A stretch of 64,000 nt of DNA from Candidatus Aminicenantota bacterium (GTDB lineage Bacteria; Acidobacteriota; Aminicenantia; UBA2199): assembly GCA_026393835.1 (NCBI GenBank), contig JAPKZK010000087.1, forward strand, positions 23,496 to 87,495, given 5' to 3'. Both the position numbers and the translations under genes were made by a program. Shown here in pieces: positions 17,376-25,289 of this stretch. Numbering within the stretch: position 1 is the stretch's first letter; every line of letters starts with the position of its first letter. The notes under the pieces were generated by a model. It was not told the origin of the DNA and ran no database searches. It saw only the letters and a program-made list of their open reading frames with translations.

Positions 17376-18017
17376 GTGACAAATATCGATCCTGAAATTA
17401 TTGCCATGAACAAAGTGCTCGAGGCGTTTCGCAACCTGGACAAAAGCCAGGTTTCCCGTGCGCTTCATTGGGTTAAGGAAAGATTAGCCGGTGCCATGGT
17501 TGAAAAACCATTTGAAAAAGAAGATTCCGCTAAAATAAGCGTAACTCTTCCCCTAAAAGAAGAGCCCCCGGCCCCACCGATAATCCGTAGGAAAACATTG
17601 GCCGATTACGATATGGTGTTGGATTTATTCGCCGACGCCGACGTAAAAAAATTAACCGATAAAGTACTGTTAATGTCCGCTTTTTTGCAAATCAGGTATA
17701 AATTTTCAGAGATAAGCATAAACGAAATCAACCGCAGATTTAAGCGCATCGGCAGTGAAATTAAAAATATTTCAAGCGTTGTTCAAGAACTTTTTGAAAA
17801 GAAACGCCCCCTGGTGGCCGGTATCGGTAATGAAGCCGCTCCCGATAAAATCCGTAATAAATTTAAAGTGACGCTCAATGGCATAAAAAAAGCAAATCGC
17901 TTAATCCCTGAGCCCGAAGAAGCTGTCAAAAAAGTCCGCAAAAAACGTAAGGCTAATAAAAAAATAGCCACAAAGGCGCGAAGACGCAAAGGTACACCAG
18001 GGGAAGGAAAGGGGTAG
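17376..18017 (+). CDS. basic helical protein of unknown function
   Basis: About 213 residues starting at GTG (17376), because the strong AAAGGAGG (17362-17369) sits at the right distance before it. An ATG at 17358 would include this site inside the gene. The N-terminus (NKVLEAFRNLDKSQVSRALHWVKERL) and middle (VLLMSAFLQIRYKFSEISINEINRRF) are helical and may form a winged-helix-like segment. The last 40 residues are Lys/Arg-rich, and the final ones (ATKARRRKGTP) are encoded by a dispersed microrepeat. A nucleic-acid role is possible but not shown. Confidence 0.55.
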   Translation: MTNIDPEIIAMNKVLEAFRNLDKSQVSRALHWVKERLAGAMVEKPFEKEDSAKISVTLPLKEEPPAPPIIRRKTLADYDMVLDLFADADVKKLTDKVLLMSAFLQIRYKFSEISINEINRRFKRIGSEIKNISSVVQELFEKKRPLVAGIGNEAAPDKIRNKFKVTLNGIKKANRLIPEPEEAVKKVRKKRKANKKIATKARRRKGTPGEGKG

Positions 18018-18032
18018 GCAAAAAATCGCCCC

Positions 18033-18635
18033 TTACGGCGCGCGATAGCGGGCCCAGTACCTGTCGACAGCGATCTCCAACTCCCTAAACGGAAAATCCA
18101 GGCCGTGGGTCTCCTTGAAGGCGCCGAAGAAAGCTAGAATCGCGGCGCCTTCCGCGGCGGTCAGACCGTCGATGCGCTCATAGAAAATGGCCGCTGGGAT
18201 GCCGGAATCGAACCATTCGAGCTGCTGCTTACGGAAAATTTCGGTCATATCTTTCGGCAAACCGAGGCCAGGCGGGATTTGATTTACCCGGTCCAGCGCT
18301 GCTACGACGTCCGCGCGTGAGGGTTCGGTGAGTGCGCCTACCAGCTCGGAAGCGAAGACACTGACGGATGCATAGGACGCCAGGGCAGCGTGCAGGAATG
18401 CCGGCAAGAAGTATCGGAATGCCTCCGGGGAGAGCATCCAGAGGTTGCCTTCGATCTCGGCCCCGATTTCGGGCGCCGTGAGTTCCGGGGCTGTCTTCTT
18501 AGCGAGGAATTCGCGCAGGCGGTCGCCGTCGCGGTTCACGGCCGGTCGCAATATCCGGGTCGCCAGGGGCCGGGGACGTGGGGCGAAGGCGTCCAGAAAG
18601 AATTCTTTAGAGAGTATGTCCGGGGGTGTTTGCAT
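18033..18635 (-). CDS. DUF6714-like protein, possible immunity protein
   Basis: About 200 residues, rich in Ala, with the segment GNLWMLSPEAFRYFLPAFLHAAL typical of DUF6714 proteins, a family often found behind toxin genes. It follows the DUF4157/Ntox16-like cargo gene by four bases and is its likely immunity partner. An upstream Met at 18674 would overlap the cargo gene and lengthen the protein by 13 residues. Base composition here is clearly more GC-rich than in the surrounding genes, which points to acquisition together with the toxin domain. Confidence 0.65.
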   Translation of the reverse strand: MQTPPDILSKEFFLDAFAPRPRPLATRILRPAVNRDGDRLREFLAKKTAPELTAPEIGAEIEGNLWMLSPEAFRYFLPAFLHAALASYASVSVFASELVGALTEPSRADVVAALDRVNQIPPGLGLPKDMTEIFRKQQLEWFDSGIPAAIFYERIDGLTAAEGAAILAFFGAFKETHGLDFPFRELEIAVDRYWARYRAP

Positions 18636-18639
18636 ATTA

Positions 18640-19968
18640 TCACGCAATTGGCGGGCCCTCCTCGGGCGAGACATTTCTGAGCAGCAGCAGGAGCACAGCC
18701 ATCACCGCGGCGGCGCCTGCTGCAGCGGCGGCGGCGGCCCCGGCGGCGGCGGCGGCGATCGCCGCAATGATGGCCTCCACCAGCAGGATAACCGCCGCGA
18801 TGAGCGCGACAACCAGCGCAAGGGCCACTACCACGGCCGCGGCCGCGATGACCTCGCGCGCACGTTCGACAACCACTGCCATCGCTGCCACCAGCGCCGG
18901 CGGACAGTTCAACACATTGAAGAACCGGTAACAGCGGTTCAGCATGTTGACCTTATCTTGCACTTGCTGGCGATGGCCCGCATCTCCGCCCCTGAAACAC
19001 GTTGTGTCCAGCGCCAGGCGCGCGGCGATCTCCGCTGTAATGGCAGCGATCTTGGTCGCAAGCGTGAGACAGTTGTCGCCCGCGGCACAGGCGCCGAGCA
19101 TATTCACCACCGCCTTTGCCGTCTCGACCGCTCCCCGGAGAACAAGATACCTCGCCCAACCGCAGTCTCCCGGGGGCAACATGCCGTCGCCGGGCCAACA
19201 CTGCAACAGGTGGCCGGCCAGCCCCATACGCACTTCGCCGGACCGGAACTGCGGCGTGCCGTTTTCAAGCGTAGAGCGCTGCTGAATGCCGGGTGCAGCC
19301 CCCTGCTGTACGACGTGGGTCAGTTCGTGGGCCAGGAGGTTTTTACCGCCGGATGTCCCGGGCGAGTACTGGCCTGTGTTGAAAAAGATGTCGTTCCCGG
19401 TGGTAAATGCCTTTGCATTTATCTCCGTGGCGATTGCCGCCGCATCCGAACCGGCATGTACACGGACATTACTGAAATCGCTTCCAAAACGGGGTTCGAA
19501 AAATTCCCTTGAGGAGGGAGAAAGGGGTTGCCCACTTCCCTTTAAAGCATTAATATGGGATTCGACGCATGACATCACATCCGAACCGCCGCAGCCCCCG
19601 GAGGCTTTCAGGGATATGGGTTTTTCTTCTTCTTCGCATCCCGGGCACGGGGATTGTCGTTGAACCAATGACAAATGACCATTGACCAATGACTGCTTTT
19701 CATCCGGCATGCGCATCACCTGGTCGGCGATGCGGTCGGCTTCTTGTTCGTAAATGTCGCCGGGCCGGCCGATTGTAAGTTTGGCCTGCAAAACCCCGGA
19801 GCGAACCAACCGGGTTACTTCTCGGTTGCCCACGGTTCGCTGCAAATGCAAAACCCGGTCCATATAGGAAGAATTCAAACCGGGAACGTTTGATTTATTT
19901 AACACATGAACGGGGGGTTTCACTTTATCCCCTGTTTTTCTTTCGGTTATTTTTATTTGCTCAGCCAT
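18640..19968 (-). CDS. eCIS cargo: DUF4157 protein with Ntox16-like C-terminus
   Basis: A 442-residue modular protein. Residues ~35-60 hold the cargo-type motif LQRTVGNREVTRLVRSG. A DUF4157 domain (~70-235) carries the metalloprotease-like LLAHELTHVVQQ. A Cys/His region (NCLTLATKIA to DAGHRQQVQDK and FFNVLNC, ~290-355) resembles Ntox16-type toxin domains. The tail is a very hydrophobic Ala/Val-rich membrane stretch. DUF4157 proteins are the commonest putative effectors of extracellular contractile injection systems. The start has GAGGAG upstream. The 3' half is GC-rich, so the toxin part was probably acquired. Confidence 0.8.
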   Translation of the reverse strand: MAEQIKITERKTGDKVKPPVHVLNKSNVPGLNSSYMDRVLHLQRTVGNREVTRLVRSGVLQAKLTIGRPGDIYEQEADRIADQVMRMPDEKQSLVNGHLSLVQRQSPCPGCEEEEKPISLKASGGCGGSDVMSCVESHINALKGSGQPLSPSSREFFEPRFGSDFSNVRVHAGSDAAAIATEINAKAFTTGNDIFFNTGQYSPGTSGGKNLLAHELTHVVQQGAAPGIQQRSTLENGTPQFRSGEVRMGLAGHLLQCWPGDGMLPPGDCGWARYLVLRGAVETAKAVVNMLGACAAGDNCLTLATKIAAITAEIAARLALDTTCFRGGDAGHRQQVQDKVNMLNRCYRFFNVLNCPPALVAAMAVVVERAREVIAAAAVVVALALVVALIAAVILLVEAIIAAIAAAAAGAAAAAAAGAAAVMAVLLLLLRNVSPEEGPPIA

Positions 19969-20058
19969 TTTAAACTCCTCATTTTATACTTAATTAAGAG
20001 TTCCTTTTAATCATGACAGCATTAAATGGTGTCATGCAAGACTTGACGCCCTGACGCC

Positions 20059-21165
20059 TTAAGGGGCCGCATGGGAAGGGCAAGCGGCTGCGTTTGCATT
20101 TCTTTCTTCATTGGGTTCCTGGGGGTTCCCCCTGAGAAAAGTATTGGCATCGTTTTTTATTGCAGTTTCAAGGTTGGTTTTCCATGTGGCGATAACGGTT
20201 GCTGAATAAGGACAAATCTGCCGGATATCATTCCTGGCGCGGATACGATCTCGTAAGAGCCGTTCGGAAACCTGGACGTGATATCCTTCATGCGCCCTTC
20301 CCCCGGCAATGGTATAACGGCGAGGGGTGGTTAATGTAGTCATGGCATTGGCGCGAGTAATAAACGCAGCCCCCATGGCGGTGTTTCCGCAATCCATGTG
20401 CCACCGTTCACCTCCAGCCCCAACCCGATTAATCTCAGCCTGGTTGATATCCATATTCACTGTTGCTAGAATATTGATGCTCCTTGCACAGAGGTCCCAT
20501 CCGTCCATCGTACCGCCAGGCGCGGCGCAGGTGTTGCAATTCCGCCTTTCACGATGCCAGACGGAAACAAACGTTACATTTGCCGTATTCCAGGGTGTTT
20601 CGGCGATTCCATTGGAAGGAAGCACAACATTTCTAACCCTGGGGCGAATAGAAACATTTACAGACGGGTTTACCGGGTTCGGACAAGGATTACAAGCGGC
20701 TGCGGGAGCGCCGGCCTGTCTCCGGATTTTTGTGCGTGCGTCCCCGGCTTGCTGTACGACAAGCGTCAGTTCATGGGCTAATAAATTTCCCCCCCCCGAC
20801 GTTTTCCGGGATATGGGTTTTTCTTCCTCTTCGCATCCCGGGCACGGGGATTGTCGTTGAACCAATGACGAATGACCACTGACCAATGACTGCTTTTCCC
20901 CCGTCATTCTCATCACCCGGTCGGCGATGCGGTCGGCTTCTTGTTCGTAAATGTCGCCGGGCCGTCCGATTGTAAGTTTGGCCCGGATAAAGCCGGAACG
21001 AATCAACCGGGTCACTTCGCGATTGCCCACGGTTCTTTGCAAATCCATGACCCGGTCGATATATGAAGAATTTTGTTCGGAAACCCAGGATTTATTTAAC
21101 CCGGGAACAGGGGCTTTTGTTTTTCCCCCTGCTTTTCTTTCGGCTATTCTTATTTGCTCTGCCAT
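20059..21165 (-). CDS. eCIS cargo with deleted DUF4157 domain and new HExxH domain
   Basis: About 368 residues. The first ~115 are a close duplicate of the neighbouring DUF4157 cargo (LQRTVGNREVTRLIRSG, GRPGDIYEQEADRIAD, CPGCEEEEKP). Roughly 95 residues of the DUF4157 domain are then missing in frame, and the metal motif reads HELTL instead of HELTH. The unrelated C-terminus has Cys pairs (CNPCPNP, CNTCAAPGG) and AHEGYHVQVSERLLRDR near 300, a fresh HExxH zinc-protease-like motif reminiscent of DUF922. The start with CGGAG upstream is preferred over one six codons earlier that would overlap the previous gene's stop. Confidence 0.75.
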   Translation of the reverse strand: MAEQIRIAERKAGGKTKAPVPGLNKSWVSEQNSSYIDRVMDLQRTVGNREVTRLIRSGFIRAKLTIGRPGDIYEQEADRIADRVMRMTGEKQSLVSGHSSLVQRQSPCPGCEEEEKPISRKTSGGGNLLAHELTLVVQQAGDARTKIRRQAGAPAAACNPCPNPVNPSVNVSIRPRVRNVVLPSNGIAETPWNTANVTFVSVWHRERRNCNTCAAPGGTMDGWDLCARSINILATVNMDINQAEINRVGAGGERWHMDCGNTAMGAAFITRANAMTTLTTPRRYTIAGGRAHEGYHVQVSERLLRDRIRARNDIRQICPYSATVIATWKTNLETAIKNDANTFLRGNPQEPNEERNANAAACPSHAAP

Positions 21166-21176
21166 TTTAAACTCCG

Positions 21177-21899
21177 TTACCATGTTCCCGGTGTTCCGTG
21201 ACAGGACCCGAATTGTCTTATCGAAGCCCCGACAACGGGACAGGGCAGCGGTACGGAGGTGACGCCTATCCAGGCGGGATAAGGCGCGGGGCCCGACGGG
21301 CAGCAGCAGTTGCGATAAGCATCCACATGATCCCGGTAGATCTGCGGCGTTAAAAATGCTTGAACAAAAGCCTGGTATTCCACGGGATTAACTATCTCCA
21401 GGGGTTTTTGCGCGACCGCCGCCGCTTTAAGCCAAAAAGGAGCGGCCGCCAGGCGGTCCTGCAAAAACTTCCGCACGCAATTGGCGGTCGGTTCGTTGGG
21501 TGTTTCCCGGCATGCGCAGGTGGCATTGTTGACATAAAACAGGGGAAGCCACCAACTGTTACGCGCATAAGCGCCGCAATCCGTGTTGGGAATTCCTGGG
21601 GCCGGGGTGCATTCGGGGCCGGTTCGAACCGGCTGCCCCCCTTCTTGCCTTTGTAATACGTCTCCACCGGTTAATATAAAATCGGCATATTTGGATTTAC
21701 CTTTGTCGAAACCGGCCTGGAGATTACCGGAACTTATCAACGCGGCCACTTTTCGGTTGCCCACGGTTCGCTGCAAATACAGCACCCGGTCGATATAGGC
21801 TGGATTTTGCCCGGCAACCCCGGATTTATTTAGCCCCCCGGCCTGTTTTTTTGCGCTAACTTCTTCGCGGCGTTGAACTTGTTTTATTTTCGCTGTCAT
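21177..21899 (-). CDS. eCIS cargo with LQRTVGN leader, cysteine-rich C-terminus
   Basis: A 240-residue protein that shares only the leader region with the other cargo genes (GVAGQNPAYIDRVLYLQRTVGNRKVAALISSG, broken here as two motifs around residues 28-60). It lacks DUF4157. The C-terminal 150 residues contain many Cys (CGAYARNSWW, CACRETPNEPTANC, NCCCPSGP) and no recognised family. Disulphides or metal binding are possible. It ends 12 bases before the start of the next cargo gene. A role as injected or capsid-borne effector is inferred from the leader and location. Confidence 0.65.
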   Translation of the reverse strand: MTAKIKQVQRREEVSAKKQAGGLNKSGVAGQNPAYIDRVLYLQRTVGNRKVAALISSGNLQAGFDKGKSKYADFILTGGDVLQRQEGGQPVRTGPECTPAPGIPNTDCGAYARNSWWLPLFYVNNATCACRETPNEPTANCVRKFLQDRLAAAPFWLKAAAVAQKPLEIVNPVEYQAFVQAFLTPQIYRDHVDAYRNCCCPSGPAPYPAWIGVTSVPLPCPVVGASIRQFGSCHGTPGTW

Positions 21900-21926
21900 A
21901 TTGCCTCCGCTGTTCAGCGGTAAAGG

Positions 21927-23138
21927 CTAATTATTGTGAATCACTTCGTTAATAATATCCACATACCCTTTAACCGCCTTTTCAACGGAATAATGGTTTT
22001 TAATTTTTTTTTGGGCGTTTATTCCTAAATAGCGATAGCTTTCCGTATCCGCTAATATTTCAAGGCTTTTGTTTACAAATCCATCGATATCATAGGGGGC
22101 GAATAAAAAACCTTCTTCCCCGTGCGTGATAACCTCGGGTATAAAACAGCGGTCGGAGGCTAAAATTTTTAACCCGCAGGCCATGGCCTCGAATAAAGTC
22201 CAATTCCCGGCGCCTTCGAAGAGGGGACAAATGAAAAGGTCCATGGCCTGGAGATACTGTACAAATTGATCGCGGGGCAGGAAGTTATAAAAGATAAAGC
22301 GGTCTTCCCCCAGGTTTGCCGATTCAAAGGCATATTGTTTAAAATTTTTTTGCCCCAGGTAAGCTTTTTCATTGCCATAGATGGTTTTGTCGTCGCCGAT
22401 CACCAGGAAATGCGCCCCCGGCAGTTCTTTTTTGATTTGGGCGGCAATTTTAACGAATATATCGAACCCCCGCATGGCTTCCAGGGTTCGCCCGGCAAAG
22501 CCGATTATGGGGCCGGAACCGGGAAGTCCCAATGTTTTTCGGAGCCCCTCTTTGTCATTATGGTTCGACGCAATGGGAAACCCTTCCATTTGCACCCGGA
22601 TTTTGGGCTGCAGTTCCGGGGGAAAACTTTTCCCGGCGTGCCGCGAAGGAACGATGATCATGTCGGAATGGATGGCGCTGGTATACACGACGGATTTAAA
22701 GGAAATATCCAGGAAACGGTGTTCCATCAGGGGGGGGAACTCGGGACGGGAGCAGGCCATATCATAGCCGGGGAGTTCCACATATGAAATGACCGGTACA
22801 GCCAACATTTTTTTTATGAAAAAGGTAGTACCGAAAGCGGCATGTCCCACCACGACATCGATGGGACCGGTTTGCATGATGGCGGCCAGGGCTTGCGCCG
22901 CCCCTTTACCGTTACGGATGGCGTCTTCACAGGTGGAGGAGTAAAAATAACTGGCGCTGTTGGAGCAGCCGTCTTTTTGATATCCGTAATAAGCGATGGG
23001 TACTCCATCGGACTGGATTTGAGGGGTAAAACCCGCATCCACCAGGCAAGAGCATTTGATATTTTTATGCTGTCCCATTTTATGCGCAATCTGGGTAAAC
23101 TGGCTGGGATAGGAAGGGTGTATGAAAAGTACGTTCAT
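21927..23138 (-). CDS. glycosyltransferase family 4-like protein
   Basis: A 403-residue GT-B fold enzyme. The N-terminal half begins NVLFIHPSYPSQF, and the C-terminal half has GFAGRTLEAMRGFD and the nucleotide-sugar motif FEGAGNWTLFEAMACG with its E-x7-E pair (~310-325). Its ATG overlaps the stop of the fibre-like gene as ATGA, so it is expressed with the injection system. It may glycosylate the Thr/Pro-rich fibre encoded just upstream. This is an inference from coupling and from the Thr-rich target. Confidence 0.85.
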   Translation of the reverse strand: MNVLFIHPSYPSQFTQIAHKMGQHKNIKCSCLVDAGFTPQIQSDGVPIAYYGYQKDGCSNSASYFYSSTCEDAIRNGKGAAQALAAIMQTGPIDVVVGHAAFGTTFFIKKMLAVPVISYVELPGYDMACSRPEFPPLMEHRFLDISFKSVVYTSAIHSDMIIVPSRHAGKSFPPELQPKIRVQMEGFPIASNHNDKEGLRKTLGLPGSGPIIGFAGRTLEAMRGFDIFVKIAAQIKKELPGAHFLVIGDDKTIYGNEKAYLGQKNFKQYAFESANLGEDRFIFYNFLPRDQFVQYLQAMDLFICPLFEGAGNWTLFEAMACGLKILASDRCFIPEVITHGEEGFLFAPYDIDGFVNKSLEILADTESYRYLGINAQKKIKNHYSVEKAVKGYVDIINEVIHNN

Positions 23139-25246
23139 TTTTTCCCCATCAGGTTTTTTGCCTCCTTGATAAAAGCGGCGGCTTTCGTGGTGGTACTGTA
23201 CCCCAGGATTTCGGCGACGTGTCCCGGGGCGGCGGCCGCCAACTGCGCGATGGAGGTAATCCCGCCGGCAGTGAGTTTATCGGCGATTACAGGTCCTATT
23301 CCTGTAATATCCGCCAGGTATCCTACCCCGGGGGTAATGACGGTGGGCATTGTGGGCGTCGTGGGGGTCGTGGTTTTTGGCATAAAGGTAAAGGTCGGCA
23401 TGACGGTTAATGTCGGCATGGTTTGGGTAAAGGTCGGCATGATGGTAAACGTCGGGATGGTTTGGGTCAAGGTCGGCATGACGGTTAATGTCGGGATGGT
23501 TTGGGTAAAGGTCGGCATGACGGTTAATGTCGGGATGGTTTGGGTAAAGGTAGGCATGACGGTTAATGTCGGGATGGTTTGGGTAAAGGTCGGTATGATG
23601 GTTAATGTCGGGATGGTTTGAGTGAAGGTCGGCATAATAGTTAACGTAGGAGTGGTAATGGTTAACGTCGGCATCGTAAAAGTATATGTCGGTATGGTAA
23701 AGGTAGCCGTAGGAAGGGTGGCCGTCGGCGCGGCGACAACTTCACCCGGGATAGCCCACCAACGGATAGGTACACTCGTAGACTCTGTTAAATTATGGCC
23801 ATCAACTATAAAGATACCAAATTGATTTTCATATTTTGTTCCCCCACCATAAACCTGAATTTCGAATCTCACATTTGAACCGTTGAAATCCATGGTTTCG
23901 AATTGAACATATTCAGCATAGTGAGTGGATGCACTTTTTATTACACCGACGATAACGCAATAATTCGAATGGCCCAGCCCCGGGTCTATATTTGATATAA
24001 CCCCTTTTCCAGTATCATCGATCGGTATCTCAGCTCTACCGGTTCGGGCCGATGGCGGCGGCGTTCCTCCAACGGCGTTAATGGTAATCTCATTTAGGCC
24101 TGTGGAATTGATGATAATATTACTGCCTGCGGTGATGAGAATTTCACCCGCGGCGTTGGGCTGGACGCCGCCGACTTTATACACGGCGCTGTCCCATTTA
24201 ACAACATCTTGAGCAGCAATATGTTTATCCTGGTTGGGACCCACCGCCCTGGCCCACTGGACCCCATTCAGTTGCGAATGGTTTGTCCCGTGGGGATTGC
24301 CCGTTATGCCGGAATGGGTTTCTCCAATCGTAATGGTATTGGCCGTATCATTCGGGTCAATGGAGATACTGTCCTGCGCAACCAGGTCCACATCGCCGCC
24401 GGGATTCTTGACGCCGTCCACACTGGTCAACGCCCCTACCTGCTCGGCGGTGGTTTTATGGGGATTGCCAAAGTCGGATATATGGCAGGCCAATAATTCG
24501 GAAAGGGCCCGGTTATTGGCCACAAAGGTAAGGTACTTGGCGGTCGTTTGCTGATCGATCAATAAGGCGCTGCCTTTTTTTAAGGCCAGGAAAAAAATCT
24601 TGCTCTCCATGGGGAAGCCGCATAATTTGGAAGTTTGGTCAACCAACCATTTCTTGACTTTTTTCCTGGCGTCAGCTTCCGTCGGTTCGTCGGTGAAAAC
24701 CGGGCATGCGATAGTCAGGGTATCGGGCGGGGGCGGGGTAGTGGATGCGATGACCTGGAAATTTTCAATTACCCGGCTGGGGCAGCAGGTTTCTTCGCAG
24801 CCGGAACTTTCCGAAGCCGAGCTGACCATCTCCCCTTCACGGGGATCATATTCCAGGTACAAATAATATGTGTCATTTACAAGGTCATTCACAAGATGGT
24901 CGGCGGTTAAAGTGGTTTGCGTCGAGCCTTGTTTTATCCGGATATCCCTGGGATTATCTTCGATGGGAACGACGATTTCCCTACCCCAGCCGTCGATGGC
25001 TGCGCCACCGGTTTTAAATTTGATTTTAATATTGCTGCCTATATTGCTTATCTCCACATCATCCGGCGTCAGGCCGCATATTATGCCAACCCCGTTGACC
25101 AACCGGTTCAGCAGGTGTCTCTTTTCATTCAGATAATCCTGCTCTACCTCGAAGTCCTTGACCGTCATTAATTTACCGTAGAAATATCGATTTCTCTGGA
25201 ATTGACTGAGTCCAAAACCTGTTTTGTTATCGTTAGAATTTGTCAT
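23135..25246 (-). CDS. eCIS fibre-like protein with Thr/Pro repeats and HhH tail
   Basis: A 703-residue protein. Residues 1-230 form a conserved base-attachment region shared with the next gene (RNRYFYGKLMTVKDFEVEQDYLNEKRHLLNR). The middle has phage-tail-fibre repeats of the NPHKTTAEQVGAL kind. From ~520 there are at least six 13-residue repeats MPTFTQTIPTLTV, an extended Thr/Pro stalk. The last 60 residues are a helix-hairpin-helix module (ITGIGPVIADKLTAGGITSIAQL). It is probably a host-recognition fibre. The gene is translationally coupled to a glycosyltransferase. Confidence 0.75.
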   Translation of the reverse strand: MTNSNDNKTGFGLSQFQRNRYFYGKLMTVKDFEVEQDYLNEKRHLLNRLVNGVGIICGLTPDDVEISNIGSNIKIKFKTGGAAIDGWGREIVVPIEDNPRDIRIKQGSTQTTLTADHLVNDLVNDTYYLYLEYDPREGEMVSSASESSGCEETCCPSRVIENFQVIASTTPPPPDTLTIACPVFTDEPTEADARKKVKKWLVDQTSKLCGFPMESKIFFLALKKGSALLIDQQTTAKYLTFVANNRALSELLACHISDFGNPHKTTAEQVGALTSVDGVKNPGGDVDLVAQDSISIDPNDTANTITIGETHSGITGNPHGTNHSQLNGVQWARAVGPNQDKHIAAQDVVKWDSAVYKVGGVQPNAAGEILITAGSNIIINSTGLNEITINAVGGTPPPSARTGRAEIPIDDTGKGVISNIDPGLGHSNYCVIVGVIKSASTHYAEYVQFETMDFNGSNVRFEIQVYGGGTKYENQFGIFIVDGHNLTESTSVPIRWWAIPGEVVAAPTATLPTATFTIPTYTFTMPTLTITTPTLTIMPTFTQTIPTLTIIPTFTQTIPTLTVMPTFTQTIPTLTVMPTFTQTIPTLTVMPTLTQTIPTFTIMPTFTQTMPTLTVMPTFTFMPKTTTPTTPTMPTVITPGVGYLADITGIGPVIADKLTAGGITSIAQLAAAAPGHVAEILGYSTTTKAAAFIKEAKNLMGKK
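23395..23665. repeat. 39-bp tandem repeats coding for the Thr/Pro stalk
   Basis: Six to seven units of 39 bp built on GGTCGGCATGACGGTTAATG and TCGGGATGGTTTGGGTAAA. They are nearly identical at the DNA level, so the stalk length can change by slippage. Confidence 0.85.
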
Positions 25247-25289
25247 CTTCCATGCCTCCTTTTTTGTTTTTTAAAGCATCTATATGAAT

